A stretch of DNA of 40,367 nucleotides from Caulobacterales bacterium (GTDB taxonomy: Bacteria > Pseudomonadota > Alphaproteobacteria > Caulobacterales > Caulobacteraceae), in the NCBI GenBank assembly GCA_947474395.1, contig CANJID010000040.1, positions 1 to 40,367 on the forward strand, written 5' to 3'. How positions within the stretch are numbered: the stretch's first letter is position 1; each line of letters starts with the position of its first letter. Positions 14,498 through 23,407 of this stretch are shown here, piece by piece. Made by a program: the position numbers and the translations under genes. The notes under the pieces are model-generated. The model saw only the letters and a list, made by a program, of their open reading frames with translations, had not been told where the DNA came from and searched no databases.

Positions 14498-16020
14498 GCG
14501 GCGATCCCCTGTTCAGGAGCCATACTGAGCGGCAGAGAGAGGCGGAATGTCGCCCCCCGGTCAAGTTCGGACTCGCACGTAATGGTCCCCCCCAGGCGGT
14601 AGACCAGAGCCCGCACATTGGCGAGGCCGATGCCCTCGCCAGGCTGGTCCTGGGCGCCGGAACGGCGGAACAGCTCGAAGATCCGCTCGTGGTCCTTGGG
14701 GTCGATCCCCCGCCCATTGTCCTGGACCTCGTAGATCGCCCGACCCGCCTGGACCCGTCCGCGCACAGTCACCACCCCCGGCCGCCCGGGCTTGAGGTAC
14801 TTCACCGCGTTCTCGATCAGGTTGGAGAAAACCTGTTCGATGGCCAGCCGGTCGGAGACCAGCTCCGGGGGATCGCCCTCGACCTCGATCACCGCCCCCT
14901 TCTCGTCGAGCTGGTGGCGCATGGAGGTGGCGGCGGTCTCGACCACCCGCCGGACCGACAGGCGTTCGGGCCGCAGGGTGCGCCGGCCCTGCCGGGACAG
15001 CTGCAGAATCGCGTTGATCAGCCGGTCCATCTTCTGGGTCGAGGCGCGGATGAAGCCCACCGCCTCGGGCAGGTCGACATCCACCGCCGCCCGGGCCTCC
15101 TTGGTGACGATTTCCGGCGCGACCGTCTCGGCCCTGGCGACCAGGGCCTTCAGGGGCTGGGAGGCCAGTTCCAGCTCGGTGGTGAACCCCATGACATTGA
15201 CCAGGGGCGAACGCAGGTCGTGGCTGACAATATAGGCGAAGCGCTGGATTTCCTCGTTGGCGCGGGTCAGGTCCGCGGTGCGCTCCCTGACCGCCTCTTC
15301 CAGGCCCCGGTTCAGCACCTGCAGCTCGGCCTGCGAGCGCTGCAGGTCACGGGCGTAGCGGCGCATGATCAGCAGCGAACTGAGCGCCAGGACGGCCAGC
15401 AGGGCCCCCGCGCCGGTCACCACGCCCATCAGCAGCCGGGCGTTGGAAACCTGGCGCTCGTTGCGCAGGGCCAGCAGTCGGTTCTCCTCGTTCTGCATCT
15501 CGGACAGCAGCTGGCGGATTCCCGTTATCTGCGGCCCGTTGGCCTCCTCCAGGAACAGCTTGCGGCCCCCCTCCAGGTCCCCCGTGCGCGCCCGCTCCAC
15601 GGAGAGGGACATCTGCTGCATCAGGATCTGCATCTGCGGCCGCAGGCTGGTGATGCGGTCGCGCTGGGCGGCGTTGTCGAGGGTCAGGCGGGCGAGCTCG
15701 TCGATGGCCGGTGGAATCTGGCGCCAGGTCTGGTCGAACACGTCGCGGTAGAAGCTCTCGCCGCTGATCAGGTAGCCGCGGCGGCCAGCCTCGGTCCGCT
15801 CGAACAGCACCCGGAGGTCCGCGACCTGGGTCTCGACCTGGTAGGTGTGGTTGACCAGGGCCGAGAATTGCTGGCTGCGCCCGGCGAGCCACAGGGTGGT
15901 CCCGACGATCAGCAGCATGGTGGCGAAACCGGCGCCCGGGAGGCCGAAGATCAGCCGGCTGAACAGCGTCTCGGAGAGCCGACGCAGCCTGGGCGTGGCG
16001 ACCGGGCTCACGCCTTCCAT
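14494..16020 (-). CDS. Membrane sensor histidine kinase with CHASE3 domain
   Basis: A 508-residue kinase. Transmembrane helices lie at about 25-47 and 198-219; between them is a CHASE3-type periplasmic helical domain (RTEAGRRGYLISGESFYRDVF). A coiled coil leads to HisKA with FAYIVSHDLRSPL (His267) and a HATPase with QVFSNLIENAVKY, DNGRGID and GEGIGLANV. There is no PAS or HAMP domain. The sensed signal is unknown; CHASE3 domains are found on many extracellular sensors. AGAGGA 6 bp before the ATG is the ribosome site. It is first in a three-gene coupled signalling cassette and lies downstream of fdhD on the same strand. Confidence 0.92.
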   Translation of the reverse strand: MEGVSPVATPRLRRLSETLFSRLIFGLPGAGFATMLLIVGTTLWLAGRSQQFSALVNHTYQVETQVADLRVLFERTEAGRRGYLISGESFYRDVFDQTWRQIPPAIDELARLTLDNAAQRDRITSLRPQMQILMQQMSLSVERARTGDLEGGRKLFLEEANGPQITGIRQLLSEMQNEENRLLALRNERQVSNARLLMGVVTGAGALLAVLALSSLLIMRRYARDLQRSQAELQVLNRGLEEAVRERTADLTRANEEIQRFAYIVSHDLRSPLVNVMGFTTELELASQPLKALVARAETVAPEIVTKEARAAVDVDLPEAVGFIRASTQKMDRLINAILQLSRQGRRTLRPERLSVRRVVETAATSMRHQLDEKGAVIEVEGDPPELVSDRLAIEQVFSNLIENAVKYLKPGRPGVVTVRGRVQAGRAIYEVQDNGRGIDPKDHERIFELFRRSGAQDQPGEGIGLANVRALVYRLGGTITCESELDRGATFRLSLPLSMAPEQGIAA

Positions 16021-16095
16021 GCGGTTCCTCTCGACGTCATCCGGTTAAGCTTCCCCTTGCTCCTGCGGCAACGCTCGGGATTTGCCCGGGTTGCA

Positions 16096-16917
16096 TCACG
16101 CCGGAACGGTCTCGACCTCGACTATCCGATCGGGGCGGGTGAAGACCGCATGCCCGTCCGCGCGGGCCAGGGCCACCAGGGTGATGTCGGCCTCCTCCGC
16201 CTTGCGGATCGCGAGCGCCGTGGGCGCCGAAATGGCCACGATCATCGGGAAGCCCGCCACGGCGGCCTTCTCCACCATCTCGAAGGAGCAGCGGCTGGTC
16301 AGCACCACAAAGCCGGCGGAAGGATCGAGGCCCGCCCGCAGACCCCCTCCGACCAGCTTGTCCAGGGCGTTGTGGCGGCCCACGTCCTCGCGCACCATGA
16401 GGAGCAGTCCTGACGCGTCGGCCCAGGCGGCGGCATGCATGGCCCGGGTCAGGCGGCCCAGCGCCTGTTCGGTCTCCAGGGCGGCGAGGGCCCTCTGGAT
16501 GGCCTGGCGGCCGACGCGCAAGCCTCCGGTCACCGCCGGCACGGGACGCACCGCCTGCTTCAGTTGCTGCACGCCGCAGAGGCCGCAGCTAGACCGGCCC
16601 GCGAGGGTGCGGGCGCGGGCCATCTCGCGCCTGGCGTCGATGGTTAGCTGGAGGTCGACCTGCACGCCCTCGTCCTGCTCGGTGACGGTCACGCCGCGGA
16701 TCGCGGAAAGCGGCGCGATACGCTCGGAGAGGGTGAACCCGACCGCAAGCTCCTCGACGTGGGTGGGGGTGGCCATCAGCACCACGTGCGGGCGGCCGTC
16801 GTAGGATATTCCCACCGCGGTCTCGTCCGGCAGGTCGCGGACGATGGCCTCGACCCCGGCCTGGCCGATCCGCCACTGGGCGGCGGGGCGGGACTCGATG
16901 GCGGAGAAGCGAGTCAT
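16096..16917 (-). CDS. fdhD: Formate dehydrogenase accessory sulfurtransferase FdhD
   Basis: FdhD carries sulfur from the cysteine desulfurase to the molybdenum cofactor of formate dehydrogenase, which is needed for activity. The 273-residue protein shows the family's loop with paired cysteines SSCGLCG (Cys111, Cys114), VGISYDGRPHVVLMATP near the start and FVVLTSRCSFEMV and RADGHAVF in the C-terminal half. ATG 16917 is chosen because the preceding codons to 16995 are unlike the family. The gene is divergent from fdsG, 147 bp apart, so both probably share a control region. That gap includes the perfect palindrome GCCCGCGGGC at 16935-16944. Confidence 0.94.
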   Translation of the reverse strand: MTRFSAIESRPAAQWRIGQAGVEAIVRDLPDETAVGISYDGRPHVVLMATPTHVEELAVGFTLSERIAPLSAIRGVTVTEQDEGVQVDLQLTIDARREMARARTLAGRSSCGLCGVQQLKQAVRPVPAVTGGLRVGRQAIQRALAALETEQALGRLTRAMHAAAWADASGLLLMVREDVGRHNALDKLVGGGLRAGLDPSAGFVVLTSRCSFEMVEKAAVAGFPMIVAISAPTALAIRKAEEADITLVALARADGHAVFTRPDRIVEVETVPA

Positions 16918-17064
16918 TCGTAACCCGAAGTATTGCCCGCGGGCGGCCTTATGGGTACGGAAGATAGGACTTTCTCGGGGATGCGGCCAGGGCAAGCACT
17001 GTTAAGATTGATTTTGAGGCCCTTTTCCCCCATCAAGCGCGCGCGTCTGAGCACCCGGTGAACG

Positions 17065-17541
17065 ATGGCATCTTACGAACCCTGGAATCCCCAACGGGCG
17101 GTGGAGATCATCGCCCAGCACGCCGACCGGGAGGGGGCGCTGCTGCCCATCCTGCATGAGCTGCAGGAGACCTTCGGCCATGTGCCGGACGCCGCCACGC
17201 CGATCCTGGCGGGGGCCTTGAACCTGTCCCGCGCCGACGTGCATGGGGTGATCACCTTCTACCACGACTACCGCCGCAAGCCCGCCGGCCGCCACGTGCT
17301 GAAGCTGTGCCGGGCCGAGGCCTGCCAGTCCCGCGGCGGCGACGCCGTGGCCGCGGATGTGGCCAAGCGCCTGGGCGTTCCCATCGGCTCCACCACCGCC
17401 GACGGCATGGTGACCTTCGAGGCCGTCTATTGCCTCGGCCTGTGCGCCTCCGGCCCCGCCGCCATGGTCGACGACCGCATCGTCGGCCGCCTCACCGTGG
17501 GCGACCGGCTGGACCGCGTCATGAAGGACGTCCGGGGATGA
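17065..17541 (+). CDS. fdsG: NAD-dependent formate dehydrogenase, gamma subunit
   Basis: This subunit is a thioredoxin-fold [2Fe-2S] ferredoxin related to NuoE of complex I. Cys82, Cys87, Cys123 and Cys127 (in KLCRAEACQS and VYCLGLCASG) are the cluster ligands. It passes electrons within the soluble FdsGBA complex, which oxidises formate to CO2 with NAD+ reduction. At 158 residues it is standard length. It is the first gene of the operon, and its stop overlaps the next start (ATGA), so translation is coupled. The start follows GGTGAACG. Confidence 0.96.
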   Translation: MASYEPWNPQRAVEIIAQHADREGALLPILHELQETFGHVPDAATPILAGALNLSRADVHGVITFYHDYRRKPAGRHVLKLCRAEACQSRGGDAVAADVAKRLGVPIGSTTADGMVTFEAVYCLGLCASGPAAMVDDRIVGRLTVGDRLDRVMKDVRG

Positions 17542-18671
17542 CCCCGGGGGCCGACCTCGTCATCGTCGGCGGCGGCTTCGCCGGGCTGGCGGCTGCGAGG
17601 GCGGCGGCCTTGCGCGGGCTGAAGGTGGTCCTGCTTGAGGCGAAGCCCGCCCTGGGGACCCGCCTGCACACCACCGGCGTCTTCGTCCGCGAGGCCGCCG
17701 ACGCCTACGACATCCCCACCAATCTTTCCCGCCGGGTGCGCAAGGTGCGCCTCTACGGGCCGAGCCGCCGCTCCGTCGATCTGGACGCGCCGGGCTACTA
17801 CTTCCTGACCACCGACACCGCCGCCATCCTGCAGTGGCTGGGGACCGAAGCCGAGCGCGCCGGGGTGGAGATCCGCACCGACGCCCGCTTCGAGGGGGCC
17901 GAGCGCCAGGATGGGCTGTGGACGATCCGCGTGGGCGGCGAGGCGATCACCGCGCGCTATCTGCTGGGCGCCGACGGGGCCCGGTCGGCGACGGCCAAGG
18001 CGGTCGGGCTCTCGGCCAACCAGCGGTTCCTGAGCGGCGTGGAGCGGGACTATTCCGACCCCGGCCGGCTCGACCCCGGCTTCCTGCACTGTTTCCTCGA
18101 TAGCCGCACGGCCCCGGGCTACATCGCCTGGGCAGCGGTCAGCCCCCGGGCGGCGCAAGTTGGCCTGGCCGTCTCGCACGGCCGCAAACCGAAGATCGAG
18201 GCCTTCGCCCGCGAGGCCGAGGCCCTGTTCGGCCTCGATCCCGCCGACGCCAGCGAGCGCCGCGCCGGGCTCATCCCCTGCGGCGGCGTGCTGAAGCACT
18301 GGTCCGCCCCGGGCGTGATGCTGGTCGGCGACGCCGCCGGCATGGTCTCTCCTCTCACCGGCGGCGGAATCCACCCGGCCCTGGCGCTGGGCCGCCGCGC
18401 CGGCCAGGCCATCGCCGACCACGTCGCCGCCGTCGGCCCCGCGCCGGAGCAGGCGGTGGCCGCGGAATTGCCCAACTGGATGGCTAAGCAAGCTCTGCGC
18501 GGCCTGATGGACGCCGTGCCGCCCAACTGGATGTTTGAGCTCGCCCTCTCCACCGCTCCCATGGCAAGCCTGACCCGCCGCATCTTTTTCCACCGGGCCG
18601 CCCGGGACAGGACCGACGCGACGTCGCCTGCTCCCCTCGCCGCCCCCCGCACCTTGGACGAGCCGATATGA
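17538..18671 (+). CDS. FAD-dependent oxidoreductase inserted in the fds operon
   Basis: A 377-residue flavoprotein of the geranylgeranyl-reductase/phenol-hydroxylase-like superfamily. The dinucleotide-binding motif VIVGGGFAGLAAARA is at residues 8-22, the FAD motif GADGARSATAK is near residue 150, and the second FAD motif VGDAAGMVSPLTGGGIHPAL holds Asp265. The nearest named relatives are FAD reductases of prenyl chains or unassigned oxidoreductases; the substrate is not clear. It sits between fdsG and fdsB with ATGA overlaps on both sides, so it is made together with the formate dehydrogenase. I know no role for such a protein in standard Fds complexes; it may use the same electrons or be an accessory factor. 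Confidence 0.85.
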   Translation: MTPGADLVIVGGGFAGLAAARAAALRGLKVVLLEAKPALGTRLHTTGVFVREAADAYDIPTNLSRRVRKVRLYGPSRRSVDLDAPGYYFLTTDTAAILQWLGTEAERAGVEIRTDARFEGAERQDGLWTIRVGGEAITARYLLGADGARSATAKAVGLSANQRFLSGVERDYSDPGRLDPGFLHCFLDSRTAPGYIAWAAVSPRAAQVGLAVSHGRKPKIEAFAREAEALFGLDPADASERRAGLIPCGGVLKHWSAPGVMLVGDAAGMVSPLTGGGIHPALALGRRAGQAIADHVAAVGPAPEQAVAAELPNWMAKQALRGLMDAVPPNWMFELALSTAPMASLTRRIFFHRAARDRTDATSPAPLAAPRTLDEPI

Positions 18672-20227
18672 GCCTGCGTTTGTATGTTTCCGGCGACGCG
18701 GCGGCGGTGGCCGTCGGCGCCGATGAGGTGGCCGGGGCCCTGGCCATAGAGGCGGCGAAGCTGAGCCTCAACATCGAGATGGTGCGCAACGGCTCGCGCG
18801 GCATGCTGGAGCTGGAGACCCTGGTCGAGGTCGAGACCTCTGACGGGCGTATCGGCTACGGCCCGATCTACCCCGAGGATGTCCCGGGCCTGGTCGCCGC
18901 CGGCCTGTTCGAGGGCGGCCCCCACGAGAAGCGCATCGGCCGTCCCGAGGAGATTCCCTTCCTCAAGAACCAGACCCGCCTGGTCTTCGCCCGCTGCGGG
19001 ATCACCGACCCGCAGAGCCTGACCGACTACACCACCCTCGGCGGCTACGAGGGCCTGACGCGGGCCCTGGCCCTGGGCGCAGCCGGGATTCTCGATGAGA
19101 TGGGCAAGTCGGGCCTGCGCGGCCGCGGCGGCGCGGGCTTTCCCACCGCCATCAAGTGGAAGACCGTGGCCGACACCGCCGGCGACCGGAAGTACATCGT
19201 CTGCAACGCCGACGAAGGCGATAGCGGCACCTTCGCCGACCGCATGATCATGGAGGGCGACCCCTTCCTCCTGATCGAGGGCATGACCATCGCCGGCGTC
19301 GCCACGGGGGCGACCTACGGCTACGTCTACATCCGCTCCGAATACCCCCACGCCGTGGCCGCCATGGACCGGGCCATCACCACCGCCCGCGCCCGGGGCT
19401 TGCTCGGCCCCAACGTCATGGGTTCGCCCTTCGCCTTCGACATGGAGGTGCGCGTCGGGGCCGGCGCCTACGTCTGCGGCGAGGAGACGGCGTTGCTGGA
19501 CTCGCTGGAGGGCAAGCGCGGCCAGGTCCGCGCCAAGCCGCCCCTGCCGGCTCACAAGGGCCTGTTCGGCAAGCCCACGGTCATCAACAACGTCCTGTCC
19601 CTGTGCTCGGCCCCCTGGATCCTCGCCAACGGCGGCGAAGCCTATGCGGCCTACGGCATGGGCCGTTCGCGCGGCACCATGCCGATCCAGCTGGCGGGCA
19701 ATATCCGCAACGGCGGCCTCTACGAGACGGCGTTCGGCCTGACCCTGGGCCAGCTCGTCGACGACATCGGCGGCGGGACCCTGACAGGCCGCCCGGTGCG
19801 GGCGGTGCAGGTCGGCGGGCCTCTGGGCGCCTATTTCCCACGCGAACTGTTCGACACCCCGTTCGACTACGAGGCGTTCGCGGCCAAGGACGGGCTGATC
19901 GGCCACGCCGGGGTCGTGGTGTTCGACGACACCGTGGACATGGCCAACCAGGCCCGCTTCGCCCTGGAGTTCTGCGCGGTGGAAAGCTGCGGCAAGTGCA
20001 CCCCCTGCCGGATCGGCTCGACACGCGGGGTGGAGACGATCGACAAGCTCCTGCGCGGCGACCGACCGGCCGCGCAACTCGAAATTCTCAAGGACTTGTG
20101 CGAAACTTTGAAGTTCGGATCGCTTTGCGCCCTTGGCGGGTTCACGCCATATCCGGTGCAGAGCGCCATGACGCATTTCCCGGAGGATTTCCGGGCGCGC
20201 GAACCGCGCCTGGTTCCGGCCGAATAG
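18668..20227 (+). CDS. fdsB: NAD-dependent formate dehydrogenase, beta subunit
   Basis: This is the NAD- and FMN-binding subunit, related to NuoF, 519 residues. FMN/NAD loops GRGGAGFPTAIKW and NADEGDSGTFADR, then GAYVCGEETALL, and a [4Fe-4S] site with Cys441, Cys444, Cys447 (SCGKCTPCR) and Cys487 (GSLCALGG) are visible. An N-terminal thioredoxin-like segment of about 120 residues precedes them, as usual for FdsB. Electrons from formate reach FMN here and reduce NAD+. The start overlaps the flavoprotein's stop; AGGAAG after the gene serves the next start. Confidence 0.97.
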   Translation: MSLRLYVSGDAAAVAVGADEVAGALAIEAAKLSLNIEMVRNGSRGMLELETLVEVETSDGRIGYGPIYPEDVPGLVAAGLFEGGPHEKRIGRPEEIPFLKNQTRLVFARCGITDPQSLTDYTTLGGYEGLTRALALGAAGILDEMGKSGLRGRGGAGFPTAIKWKTVADTAGDRKYIVCNADEGDSGTFADRMIMEGDPFLLIEGMTIAGVATGATYGYVYIRSEYPHAVAAMDRAITTARARGLLGPNVMGSPFAFDMEVRVGAGAYVCGEETALLDSLEGKRGQVRAKPPLPAHKGLFGKPTVINNVLSLCSAPWILANGGEAYAAYGMGRSRGTMPIQLAGNIRNGGLYETAFGLTLGQLVDDIGGGTLTGRPVRAVQVGGPLGAYFPRELFDTPFDYEAFAAKDGLIGHAGVVVFDDTVDMANQARFALEFCAVESCGKCTPCRIGSTRGVETIDKLLRGDRPAAQLEILKDLCETLKFGSLCALGGFTPYPVQSAMTHFPEDFRAREPRLVPAE

Positions 20228-20236
20228 GAAGCTCAG

Positions 20237-23080
20237 ATGCCTTTGGTTCCCGAGATCGATTACGGCACGCCGGCCTCAAAGTCGGAAGCGATGGTCACCC
20301 TCACCATCGACGGCCAGACCATCAGCGTCCCCGCCGGCACCTCGCTGCTGCGCGCGGCCAAGGAGATGGGCACCTCCATCCCCAAGCTCTGCGCCACCGA
20401 CAGCCAGGAAGCCTTCGGTTCCTGCCGCATGTGCCTGGTCGAGATCGACGGTCGCGCCGGCACGCCCGCCTCCTGCACCACCCCGGTCGGCGCGGGCATG
20501 GTGGTCCACACCCAGACCGAGCGGCTGAAGCGCATCCGCAGGGGCGTGATGGAGCTCTATATCTCCGACCACCCGCTCGACTGCCTGACTTGCTCGGCCA
20601 ACGGCGACTGCGAGCTGCAGGACACCGCCGGCGAGGTCGGGCTGCGCGAGGTCCGCTACGGCTACGCGGGCGAGAACCACCTCGACCTGGCGAAGGACGA
20701 GTCCAACCCGTACTTCACCTACGAAGCGTCGAAATGCATCGTCTGCTCGCGCTGCGTCCGCGCCTGCGACGAGGTTCAGGGCACCTTCGCCCTGACCATC
20801 TCCGGCCGCGGCTTCGGCAGCCGAGTGTCTCCCGGCCAGGACGAGTCCTTCATGTCGTCGGAGTGCGTGTCCTGCGGCGCCTGCGTCCAGGCCTGCCCGA
20901 CCGCCACCCTGAACGAGAAGTCGGTGATCGAGATCGGCGCCCCCGAGCATTCGGTCGTCACCACCTGCGCCTACTGCGGCGTGGGCTGCACCTTCAAGGC
21001 TGAGATGCGCGGCGAAGAGATCGTCCGCATGGTCCCCTACAAGGACGGCAAGGCCAACCACGGCCACTCCTGCGTCAAGGGCCGCTTCGCCTTCGGCTAC
21101 GCCACCCACAAGGAGCGGATCCTCAAGCCGATGATCCGGGCCAAGACCACCGACCCCTGGCAGGAAGTCAGCTGGGAAGAGGCCATCGCCCACACGGCCT
21201 CGGAATTCCGCCGCATCCAGACCCAGTACGGCCGCAACTCGGTCGGCGGCATCACCTCCTCGCGCTGCACCAACGAGGAGACCTACCTCGTCCAGAAGCT
21301 GATCCGGACGGGCTTCCGCAACAACAACGTCGACACCTGCGCCCGGGTCTGCCACTCGCCCACGGGCTTTGGCCTGAAGACCACCTTCGGCACCTCGGCC
21401 GGCACCCAGGACTTCGATTCCGTCGAACATACCGACGTGATGATGGTCATCGGCGCCAACCCGACCGACGCTCACCCCGTGTTCGCCTCGCGGATGAAGC
21501 AGCGCCTGCGCAAGGGCGCCAAGCTGATCGTGATCGACCCGCGCAAGACCGACCTGGTCCGCGTCGCCCACATCGAGGCCGACTACCACCTGCCCCTGAA
21601 GCCGGGCACCAACGTCGCCATGCTGACCTCGATCGCGCACGTGATCGTCACCGAGGGCCTGGTGGACAGGGCCTATGTCGAGGAACGCTGCGAGGCCGAC
21701 GCCTTCGCCGCCTGGGCAGAATTCGTCTCCCGGCCGGAGAACAGCCCCGAGGCCATGGAGGCCCACACCGGCGTGCCGGCCGCGGACGTGCGCGGCGCCG
21801 CCCGCCTCTACGCCACCGGCGGCGCGGGCTCGATCTACTACGGCCTGGGCGTCACCGAGCACAGCCAGGGCTCGACCACCGTCATGGCCATCGCCAACCT
21901 GGCCATGGCCACCGGCAACGTCGGCAAGGTCGGCGTCGGGGTGAACCCGCTGCGCGGCCAGAACAACGTGCAGGGCGCCTGCGACATGGGCTCGTTCCCG
22001 CACGAGTACCCCGGCTACCGCCACGTGTCGGACGACGCCACCCGCGAGCTGTTCGAAAGGGAATGGGGCCTGGACCTCGATCCCGAGCCCGGCCTGCGCA
22101 TCCCCAACATGCTCGACTCCGCCGTCGACGGGGAATTCAAGGGCATCTACATCCAGGGCGAGGACATCCTGCAGTCCGACCCCAACACCAAGCACGTCTC
22201 CGCCGGGCTCGAGGCCATGGAGTGCGTGGTGGTGCAGGACCTGTTCCTGAACGAGACCGCCGTCCACGCCCACGTCTTCCTGCCCGGCTCCACCTTCCTG
22301 GAGAAGGACGGCACCTTCACCAACGCCGAGCGCCGCATCCAGATGGTGCGCAAGGCGATGAGCCCGAAGAACGGCTACGCCGACTGGGAAGTCACCCAGC
22401 TCCTGGCCAACGCCCTGGGCTGCGAGTGGAGCTACACCCACCCGTCGCAGGTGATGGACGAGATCGCCCGCCTGACCCCGTCCTTCGCCAGCGTCTCCTT
22501 CGAGATGCTGGAGCGCGAGGGCTCGGTGCAGTGGCCCTGCAACGCCAACGCCCCGCAAGGCTCGCCCACCATGCACATCGGCGGCTTCGTCCGCGGCAAG
22601 GGCCACTTCGTGGTCACCGAATACGTCCCGACCGACGAGAAGACCGGGCCGCGCTTCCCGCTGCTGCTGACCACCGGCCGAATCCTCAGCCAGTACAACG
22701 TCGGCGCCCAGACCCGCCGCACCGAGAACTCGCGCTGGCACGAGGAAGACGTGCTGGAGATCCACCCCTCCGACGCCGAGAACCGCGGCATCCGCGACCG
22801 CGACTGGGTCCGGCTGCAGAGCCGGGCGGGCGAGACGACGCTGCGCGCCAACATCACCGAGCGCGTGGCGCCGGGGGTGGTCTACACCACCTTCCACCAC
22901 CCCACGACCCAGGCCAACGTCATCACCACCGAATACTCCGACTGGGCCACCAACTGCCCCGAGTACAAGGTGACGGCGGTGCAGATTTCGGTCTCCAACG
23001 GCCCCAGCGAATGGCAGGAAAGCTACGACGCCTTCGCCAAGCAGAGCCGCCGCATCGGCGCGATGGAGCCGGCAGAGTGA
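20237..23080 (+). CDS. fdsA: NAD-dependent formate dehydrogenase, catalytic alpha subunit
   Basis: The 947-residue molybdenum enzyme subunit. N-terminal region: [2Fe-2S] site Cys52, Cys63, Cys66, Cys80; His112 and Cys116, Cys119, Cys125 for an N-terminal cluster; two [4Fe-4S] ferredoxin sites (CIVCSRCVRAC and CVSCGACVQAC). Then the molybdopterin domain with TTCAYCGVGC, and the active-site pair Cys372-His373 in RVCHSPT: a cysteine, not selenocysteine, so an ordinary codon is used. It oxidises formate to CO2, using bis-molybdopterin guanine dinucleotide. An AGGAAG ribosome site precedes the ATG. The long NuoG-like N-terminus is characteristic of soluble NAD-linked enzymes. FdsD overlaps by four bases. 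Confidence 0.97.
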   Translation: MPLVPEIDYGTPASKSEAMVTLTIDGQTISVPAGTSLLRAAKEMGTSIPKLCATDSQEAFGSCRMCLVEIDGRAGTPASCTTPVGAGMVVHTQTERLKRIRRGVMELYISDHPLDCLTCSANGDCELQDTAGEVGLREVRYGYAGENHLDLAKDESNPYFTYEASKCIVCSRCVRACDEVQGTFALTISGRGFGSRVSPGQDESFMSSECVSCGACVQACPTATLNEKSVIEIGAPEHSVVTTCAYCGVGCTFKAEMRGEEIVRMVPYKDGKANHGHSCVKGRFAFGYATHKERILKPMIRAKTTDPWQEVSWEEAIAHTASEFRRIQTQYGRNSVGGITSSRCTNEETYLVQKLIRTGFRNNNVDTCARVCHSPTGFGLKTTFGTSAGTQDFDSVEHTDVMMVIGANPTDAHPVFASRMKQRLRKGAKLIVIDPRKTDLVRVAHIEADYHLPLKPGTNVAMLTSIAHVIVTEGLVDRAYVEERCEADAFAAWAEFVSRPENSPEAMEAHTGVPAADVRGAARLYATGGAGSIYYGLGVTEHSQGSTTVMAIANLAMATGNVGKVGVGVNPLRGQNNVQGACDMGSFPHEYPGYRHVSDDATRELFEREWGLDLDPEPGLRIPNMLDSAVDGEFKGIYIQGEDILQSDPNTKHVSAGLEAMECVVVQDLFLNETAVHAHVFLPGSTFLEKDGTFTNAERRIQMVRKAMSPKNGYADWEVTQLLANALGCEWSYTHPSQVMDEIARLTPSFASVSFEMLEREGSVQWPCNANAPQGSPTMHIGGFVRGKGHFVVTEYVPTDEKTGPRFPLLLTTGRILSQYNVGAQTRRTENSRWHEEDVLEIHPSDAENRGIRDRDWVRLQSRAGETTLRANITERVAPGVVYTTFHHPTTQANVITTEYSDWATNCPEYKVTAVQISVSNGPSEWQESYDAFAKQSRRIGAMEPAE

Positions 23081-23397
23081 GCGAAGAGCACGAACACCGC
23101 CACGATACGGCGGCCCGGCTGGTCTATATGGCCAACCAGATCGCCACCTACTTCCGCTCCCAGCCGGGCGGCGCCCCTTCGCTCGGGACCGCCGACCACA
23201 TCAAGAGCTTCTGGACCCCGACCATGCTGCGGGACATCTACAAGCATCTGGATGGAACCGGCGGCCAGGGGCTGAGCCCAGTGGCCCTCGAGGCCGTCCG
23301 TATCCTGAAGGCCCGGCCGACGCACAAGAAGCTCCAGGGCGTGCTGGAAAGCGTCGGCGAGCACTCCCGCATGGAACACGGCGACGACGCGGGCTAG
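23077..23397 (+). CDS. fdsD: Formate dehydrogenase delta subunit
   Basis: FdsD is a small protein needed for assembly of the Fds complex. The 106-residue product has the family core RLVYMANQIATYFRSQP, HIKSFWTPTMLRDIYKHL and LSPVALEAVRILK. It starts with GTG inside the fdsA stop (GTGA), a coupled start, and carries charged extensions at both ends (a His/Glu-rich N-terminus and an acidic tail). FdsD in other species tends to be somewhat shorter, so the tail may be lineage-specific. It closes the operon; the dispersed repeat at 23408 follows 11 bp after the stop. Confidence 0.9.
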   Translation: MSEEHEHRHDTAARLVYMANQIATYFRSQPGGAPSLGTADHIKSFWTPTMLRDIYKHLDGTGGQGLSPVALEAVRILKARPTHKKLQGVLESVGEHSRMEHGDDAG

Positions 23398-23407
23398 CCG
23401 CCGTCCC

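Noticed and set aside
21350-21352. Selenocysteine at the formate dehydrogenase active site
   Set aside because: The codon is TGC (Cys372), not TGA, and no SECIS-like structure is needed.
20276-22900. Very long open frame on the minus strand opposite fdsA
   Set aside because: It mirrors the codon bias of fdsA in GC-rich DNA, is low-complexity (Gly, Val, Ala, His, Asp) and matches no family. The same applies to minus-strand frames at 18119-20176 and 271-1281 and the plus-strand frame at 37584-40052.
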